This document shows positions 59,797 to 64,000 of a DNA stretch of 64,000 bases, piece after piece. The notes under the pieces were generated by a model. It saw only the letters and a program-made list of their open reading frames with translations, searched no databases and had not been told where the DNA came from. Each line of letters opens with the position of its first letter. Position 1 is the stretch's first letter. Location of the stretch: positions 1-64,000 of the forward strand of contig JBHJGY010000050.1 in assembly GCA_050331335.1 (NCBI GenBank), given 5' to 3'. The stretch is from Thermohalobaculum sp050331335. Its GTDB lineage: Bacteria > Pseudomonadota > Alphaproteobacteria > Rhodobacterales > Rhodobacteraceae. The position numbers and the translations under genes were made by a program.

Positions 59797-59897
59797 GTTG
59801 GGGATCCGCCTGCTCTGCACCCGGGCGAAGTGCGAGACATAGCCGGCATCCTCAGGGGCGGCGGGCGCAGCAGGGGCAGGGGAAGGGCGCGGGAGCC

Positions 59898-61001
59898 ATG
59901 CTCGGATCGGACAAGTCTGCGGCTTCGGGCATCGGGGTGGTTATCGTCACCTACCGAGCCGCGGGCTTCATCGCCGCTTGTCTTGAAAGTCTGTTTGGCG
60001 CCGAGTTCCCCGATTTGCGGGTCGTGGTGGTAGACAATGCCTCGCCCGACGCGACCTGCGATACGGTCCGCAACTGGGCGGCTGAGGGGGGCGCGCGGCC
60101 TGACGATCCCGATTGGCCCCTGCCGGCGGATTTCGCAGCTAAGAAGCCTGTGACCTTCGTCGAGCGCGGCGCCGATGGCGGGGCGCCGGCGGGGCCTGGA
60201 CTGACGCTGGTCCGGGCAGCGGATAATCTGGGCTTCGCCGGGGGCGTGAATCTCGGGCTCGCGGCGCTTGGGGTGCTCGGCCCGGGGCAGGCGGCGCGGG
60301 CCGGGCTCCTCGGTGTCTGGGTGCTCAATCCCGATACTGTCGTCGCACCGCAGACGGTTGCCGCCTTCGCCGACCGGGCCCGCGCGCGTGACGCATGGGG
60401 TGTGATCGGCGGTCGCGTATTGTTCCTGTCGCGGCCCGATCGCATCCACGCCGATGGCGGTCGGCTCAACCGCTGGAGCGGGGCCTGCGCCAGCGTCAAC
60501 TGGAACAAACCGGCCGCCGACTGCCCGATGCCGGCGCTCGCAGGGCTCGACTACATCCCCGGCATCAGCTTTTTCGTCAGCCCGGCCTTTCTCGAGCGGG
60601 CAGGACCGATGGATCCGGACTGGTTTCTCTACTACGAAGAGGTCGCCTGGCAGCGTCGCCGTGGCCCGCTCTGCCTCGCCCTCGCCCCGCAGGCCGTGGT
60701 CTGGCACCGTGCGGGGGCCTCGATCGGCACCGGGTCGGAGGGGATCGCGCCAAGCGCGCTGTCGCTCTATTTCATGTATCGCAATCGCCTGCGCTTTGTC
60801 GCGAGGGACTGGCCGGTGGGCTTGCCGATCTGCTATCTGGCAGCCCTCGCCACCATCCTGCGGCGGTTCTGCGGGCGCTGGCGCTTTGCGCTGCCGCAGC
60901 TTGTGGCCGCGCTGCGGGGCCTGCATCAGCTGGGCCCTCCCCGGCATGTGCGGTCGCGCCTGGCGCCTCAGGTCTGGCAGCGGCTCGTCCAACGCGGCTG
61001 A
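59898..61001 (+). CDS. Family 2 glycosyltransferase, rhamnosyltransferase-like
   Basis: A 367-residue enzyme with a GT-A fold: GVVIVTYRAAGFIAACLESL, VVVDNASPDAT, a long variable insert (about 60-105), ADNLGFAGGVNLGL and the DXD-like LNPDTVV. A later YYEEVAWQRR carries the conserved acidic site. It transfers an activated sugar to a surface polysaccharide or protein. No other glycan gene is adjacent. The C-terminal 70 residues are basic and hydrophobic, suggesting membrane association. Confidence 0.88.
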   Translation: MLGSDKSAASGIGVVIVTYRAAGFIAACLESLFGAEFPDLRVVVVDNASPDATCDTVRNWAAEGGARPDDPDWPLPADFAAKKPVTFVERGADGGAPAGPGLTLVRAADNLGFAGGVNLGLAALGVLGPGQAARAGLLGVWVLNPDTVVAPQTVAAFADRARARDAWGVIGGRVLFLSRPDRIHADGGRLNRWSGACASVNWNKPAADCPMPALAGLDYIPGISFFVSPAFLERAGPMDPDWFLYYEEVAWQRRRGPLCLALAPQAVVWHRAGASIGTGSEGIAPSALSLYFMYRNRLRFVARDWPVGLPICYLAALATILRRFCGRWRFALPQLVAALRGLHQLGPPRHVRSRLAPQVWQRLVQRG

Positions 61002-61092
61002 TCGCGGTTAGCTGCCGCAGGCTCGGCCTTGCCGCGCGCCTTGTTCTGGTCGATCTTCGTGGGGCAAGGCTCAGCTCACAGGGCGCGCGACA

Positions 61093-61959
61093 GTGACGGA
61101 AGATCCCCCCTATCTCACCACGAAGGAGGTGGCCGAGCTGCTTCGGGTCAAGGAGCGCAAAGTTTACGATCTCGCGGCGGCGGGGGAGATCCCCCATCGG
61201 CGTATCACCGGCAAGCTGCTCTTTCCCAGCGCCGAGATCCGATCTTGGATCGAGAGCGGCGCCGAGGCCCCGGCGACCGAGCGTCCGATCTTGCTGACCG
61301 GCTCCCACGACCCGCTGCTCGACTGGGCGTTGCGCGAGTCCGGCGCGGCGATGCCGACGCTCTGGACCGGCAGCCGCGACGGGCTCTCCCGGTTTGCGGA
61401 TCGGCAGGCGGCGGTCGTTGGGCTACACATTCCCGAAGACGACGGTTGGAACTGCAAAAGCCTCGCGGCCTGTGGCCTCACCGAGGCGGTGCTCATCGCG
61501 TGGGCCGTGCGGTCGCGGGGCCTCTTGCTGGCGCCCGGTCTCGGCGCACAGATCCGCAATTTCAACGATCTGGCCGGTCGTCGCGTCGTGCGCCGCCAGC
61601 CCGGCGCTGGCGCCGCGGCGCTCTTCGAAAAGCTCGCGGGCCAAGCGGGCCTTGCTGAGGAAGAGATCCTTCCGGTGGCGCGCCTTGCCCGCACCGAAAG
61701 CGACGCGGCTGCCATGGTTTCCGCCGGCGAGGCTGATGCCGCGCTCGGCATCCTGTCGATGGCCCGGCGGTTCCGGCTCGACTTTCTGCCGCTCATCGGG
61801 GAGCGCTACGATCTGTTGGTTGATCGCCGCGCTTTCTTTTCCGATCCGATGCAGCGGCTTGTGGGGTTCGCCCGAAGCCCGGCCTTCCACGAGCGTGCCG
61901 GGGCAATGGGCGGTTATGCGCTCGACGAGGCAGGGACAGTGCGGTGGCTTTCACCCTGA
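61093..61959 (+). CDS. Excisionase/MerR-type HTH fused to PBP-like domain, probable oxyanion-responsive regulator
   Basis: A 288-residue one-component regulator starting at GTG 61093. Residues 8-52 are an excisionase-type HTH (YLTTKEVAELLRVKERKVYD). Residues about 65-285 are a PBP-like domain (GSHDPLLDWALRESG; RRQPGAGAAALFEKL; SGEADAALGILSMA pattern), related to molybdate/tungstate-binding proteins. It converges on tupA with about 50 bases between stops, so it probably senses tungstate or molybdate. This is inference from family and position. Confidence 0.85.
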   Translation: MTEDPPYLTTKEVAELLRVKERKVYDLAAAGEIPHRRITGKLLFPSAEIRSWIESGAEAPATERPILLTGSHDPLLDWALRESGAAMPTLWTGSRDGLSRFADRQAAVVGLHIPEDDGWNCKSLAACGLTEAVLIAWAVRSRGLLLAPGLGAQIRNFNDLAGRRVVRRQPGAGAAALFEKLAGQAGLAEEEILPVARLARTESDAAAMVSAGEADAALGILSMARRFRLDFLPLIGERYDLLVDRRAFFSDPMQRLVGFARSPAFHERAGAMGGYALDEAGTVRWLSP

Positions 61960-62009
61960 TGCAGCCGGACGGGAGGCGAAGCTCAGGGCTCAGACCCCCG
62001 GCCTAATCC

Positions 62010-62840
62010 TCACTTGCCGGCATTGGGGAAGAAGAGCTGCTGACCGTCGACCTTGTAGGCGCCGATCGCCGCCTGACCCGCCGGGGACAGCACCCAGTCG
62101 ACGAAACGGCCACCGAGCTCCGCTTTCACATGCGGGTGTCGTTCCGGATTTACGAGGATGATGCCATATTGGTTGAAGAGCCGGGGGTCGCCCGCGAGCG
62201 CGATCCGATGTCCGCCCTTGTTGCCGAAGGCGATCCACGTCGCCCGATCGGTGAGCACGTAGGCGCCGAGGGCGATCCCGGTGTTCAGCGTTGCCCCCAT
62301 TCCGGCGCCGATCTCACGATACCAGCTGCCCGAGGCGGCGGCGGTGTCGATCCCGGTCGCTTGCCAGAGGCGGCGCTCTGCCTTGTGCGTGCCGCTGTCG
62401 TCGCCCCTTGAGGCGAACATGGCCCCCGCGCGCGCGATCCGGGCGAAGGCTGCGACCGCATCTGTCATGCCGTTGATGCCGGCGGGGTCTTCGGCGGGGC
62501 CGACCAGGACGAAATCGTTGTACATAACATCGTGGCGCGCCACCCCGTGCCCGTCGGCAACAAACTGCTCCTCAGCGGCCTTGGCATGCACGAAAAGGAC
62601 GTCGCCATCGCCGTTTGCCGCGTTGCGGATCGCCTGACCGGTGCCGACGGCCACCACGCGAACATCGATCCCGGTCTCCGCCTCGAAGATTGGCAGGATG
62701 TGGTCGAAGAGCCCCGAGTTCTCTGTCGAGGTGGTCGATTGAACGAGGATGAAGCGCGCCTCGGCCGCGGCGCCCGAAGCCGCGAGGCCCAGGCTGAGAA
62801 AGGTGGCGGCGACCATGGCGACCAGCTGTCGTCGGCTCAT
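62010..62840 (-). CDS. tupA: Tungstate ABC transporter substrate-binding protein
   Basis: A 276-residue periplasmic protein with a Sec signal (MSRRQLVAMVAATFLSLGLA) and the TupA oxyanion motif VQSTTSTENSGLFDHILP. VVAVGTGQAIRNAANGDGDV and SRGDDSGTHKAE supply the other binding loops. It captures tungstate with high selectivity for W enzymes such as formate dehydrogenase. It is the last of the three tup genes in transcription order. Confidence 0.93.
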   Translation of the reverse strand: MSRRQLVAMVAATFLSLGLAASGAAAEARFILVQSTTSTENSGLFDHILPIFEAETGIDVRVVAVGTGQAIRNAANGDGDVLFVHAKAAEEQFVADGHGVARHDVMYNDFVLVGPAEDPAGINGMTDAVAAFARIARAGAMFASRGDDSGTHKAERRLWQATGIDTAAASGSWYREIGAGMGATLNTGIALGAYVLTDRATWIAFGNKGGHRIALAGDPRLFNQYGIILVNPERHPHVKAELGGRFVDWVLSPAGQAAIGAYKVDGQQLFFPNAGK

Positions 62841-62863
62841 GCGGGGGTCTCCTTGGGTATCGG

Positions 62864-63661
62864 TCAGGTCTCGACTGTGTTGACGGGGATGTACAGGCGC
62901 CCCTCGAGCCAGGCGCGTGCGGCCTCGGAGTGGGGCGCGCCCAACACCTGCGCGGTCGGGCCGGCTTCGGCGATGCGCCCGCCGGCCATGAAGACCACTC
63001 GGTCGCCGAGGCGCTGGGCCTGCCCTTTGTCGTGGGTGACGAGGACCACCGTGATACCCAAGGCGTGGGCCTCGCTTATGAGCGCCTCAATCGCGTGGGT
63101 GGCGGCGGGATCTAGGCTCGCCGTCGGTTCGTCGAGGAAGAGCAGCTCCGGCCTGCAGGCCAGGGCCCTGGCGACCGCCAAACGTTGCTGCTCGCCGCCG
63201 GAGAGGACGCGGGCGGGCCGTGTGGCCAAATGCTCGAGGCCGGCGCGGCGCAGGGCCTCGGCGGCCCGGTCTCGGCGCTCAGCCCCGCGGACCCCACGGA
63301 CCTTGAGCGCGAAGCCCAGATTCGCGAGCGCAGACCGGCGCAACATGACCGGGCGTTGAAACACCATGGCCTGGGCCTGCCGGTTCGCGGGGCCGAACGG
63401 GCGCCCGCGCCAAAGGATCTCGCCGGCTGTCGGCCGGAGCAGCCCGTGCATCAGCCGTAACAGCAGGCTCTTGCCCGCGCCGTTTGCGCCCATCACCACA
63501 GTGCGCTGGCCGGCAGGGATCTCCAGCTCGAGCGGTCCGAGCAAAAGCCGCCGGCCCACCGAATAGCGCAGGCCGCGCGTGACGAGCAGCGGCGCCGCGC
63601 CAGCGTCCGACCCCGGCCCGTCGGGGGCCGCATAGGCGGTATCCGGCGCGGCCTCAAACAT
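62864..63661 (-). CDS. tupC: Tungstate ABC transporter ATP-binding protein
   Basis: A 265-residue ATPase. Walker A is GANGAGKS, the signature LSGGEQQRLAVARALA, Walker B LLFLDEPTASLDP, and the switch His lies in VVLVTHDKGQAQRLGD. About 25 unstructured N-terminal residues precede the domain. It overlaps tupB by eight bases and precedes tupA by 23. Confidence 0.92.
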   Translation of the reverse strand: MFEAAPDTAYAAPDGPGSDAGAAPLLVTRGLRYSVGRRLLLGPLELEIPAGQRTVVMGANGAGKSLLLRLMHGLLRPTAGEILWRGRPFGPANRQAQAMVFQRPVMLRRSALANLGFALKVRGVRGAERRDRAAEALRRAGLEHLATRPARVLSGGEQQRLAVARALACRPELLFLDEPTASLDPAATHAIEALISEAHALGITVVLVTHDKGQAQRLGDRVVFMAGGRIAEAGPTAQVLGAPHSEAARAWLEGRLYIPVNTVET

Positions 63662-64000
63662 AGGCCGCCCGCACCGCCGAGCTGCGCACCGCCATCACCA
63701 GCGCGTTCACCATCAGCGCGAGCATCAGAAGAACGACCCCGAGCGCAAGCGCCAGTTCGAGATTGCCCTTCGATGTCTCCAGCGCGATCGTCGTGGTCAT
63801 CACCCGGGTGACGTGGTTGATGTTGCCACCGACGATCAGCACCGCCCCGACCTCCGCCACCGCACGCCCGAAGCCCGCCAGTGCGACGGTGAGCAAGCTG
63901 AACCGCGCATCCCATAAGAGCGCTCCCATCCGCGCAATGGGCCTCACCCCGAGAGAGGCGAATTGCTCAGCATACTCGCGGTGCAGCTCCTCGACGACCT
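63654..64000 (-). CDS. tupB: Tungstate ABC transporter permease, partial
   Basis: The C-terminal 114 codons of a permease whose start lies beyond the right edge of the window. The typical ABC coupling region is seen in FASLGVRPIARMGALLWDA and GFGRAVAEVGAVLIVGGNI, followed by NHVTRVMTTTIALETSKGN and a last membrane helix. This matches TupB. The reading frame is open to position 64000. Confidence 0.9.
   Translation of the reverse strand, partial: VVEELHREYAEQFASLGVRPIARMGALLWDARFSLLTVALAGFGRAVAEVGAVLIVGGNINHVTRVMTTTIALETSKGNLELALALGVVLLMLALMVNALVMAVRSSAVRAAYV

Overview
The window reads as chromosomal DNA of a high-GC, anoxygenic phototrophic alphaproteobacterium (purple non-sulfur or aerobic phototrophic type). 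The evidence is a bchE-bchJ pair for oxygen-independent bacteriochlorophyll synthesis, an oxygen-independent coproporphyrinogen oxidase (hemN), FnrL-type TTGAC-N4-RTCAA boxes in front of both, and a GcrA cell-cycle regulator, which is confined to alphaproteobacteria. Several large RTX and acidic secreted proteins suggest a marine or saline habitat; this is inference. I found no tRNA, rRNA, CRISPR array or intact insertion sequence, only a possible decayed IS5-type transposase fragment near 1.5 kb.

Layout. 0-2.7 kb: an Ldh-family dehydrogenase, a gene-poor stretch and a beta-keto acid cleavage enzyme. 2.9-7.6 kb: hemN convergent with bchE-bchJ, then radC. 7.7-15.2 kb: a secreted-protein cluster (RTX serine protease, G8/beta-helix protein, small RTX protein) without its own type I exporter. 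15.2-23.5 kb: the complete phosphate module phoR-pstSCAB-phoU-phoB with unusually long PstC and PstA. 23.6-25.1 kb: gcrA and an ABC-2 permease.

25.1-35.5 kb is a leftward dicarboxylate island: a fumarate reductase/succinate dehydrogenase-like complex (B-D-C-A), a two-subunit class I fumarase/tartrate dehydratase split by a small membrane protein, a TctCBA tripartite transporter, a TauE-like permease and a LysR regulator. 35.6-46.6 kb: an alpha/beta-hydrolase-like protein, a GntR regulator and a fused FAD/Fe-S 2-hydroxyacid oxidase run leftward. Divergent from them, across a palindromic GTATAC operator, are a glyoxylate-type aminotransferase, a TRAP transporter, a crotonase and a family III CoA-transferase. 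The two halves probably form one regulated hydroxyacid/dicarboxylate catabolic region.

46.6-49.9 kb is a bufferin-type RiPP operon (YHS protein, DUF2282 precursor, DUF692/MNIO enzyme, DUF2063 partner, DoxX protein), probably for copper handling. 50-58 kb: an MscS channel, a CAP-RTX-DUF4214 secreted protein, an ETHE1-like metallo-hydrolase with an Rrf2 regulator, and an orphan peptide-binding protein. 58.6-64 kb: an unrecognised lysine-rich protein, a family 2 glycosyltransferase, and a tungstate module in which an excisionase-like/PBP-like regulator faces tupA-tupC-tupB; tupB runs off the right edge.

The strongest candidates for follow-up are the YHS-containing bufferin operon, the fumarase/reductase/TTT island with its interposed membrane protein, the crotonase lacking both usual catalytic glutamates, the G8 protein beside RTX exoproteins, and the unrecognised lysine-rich protein.
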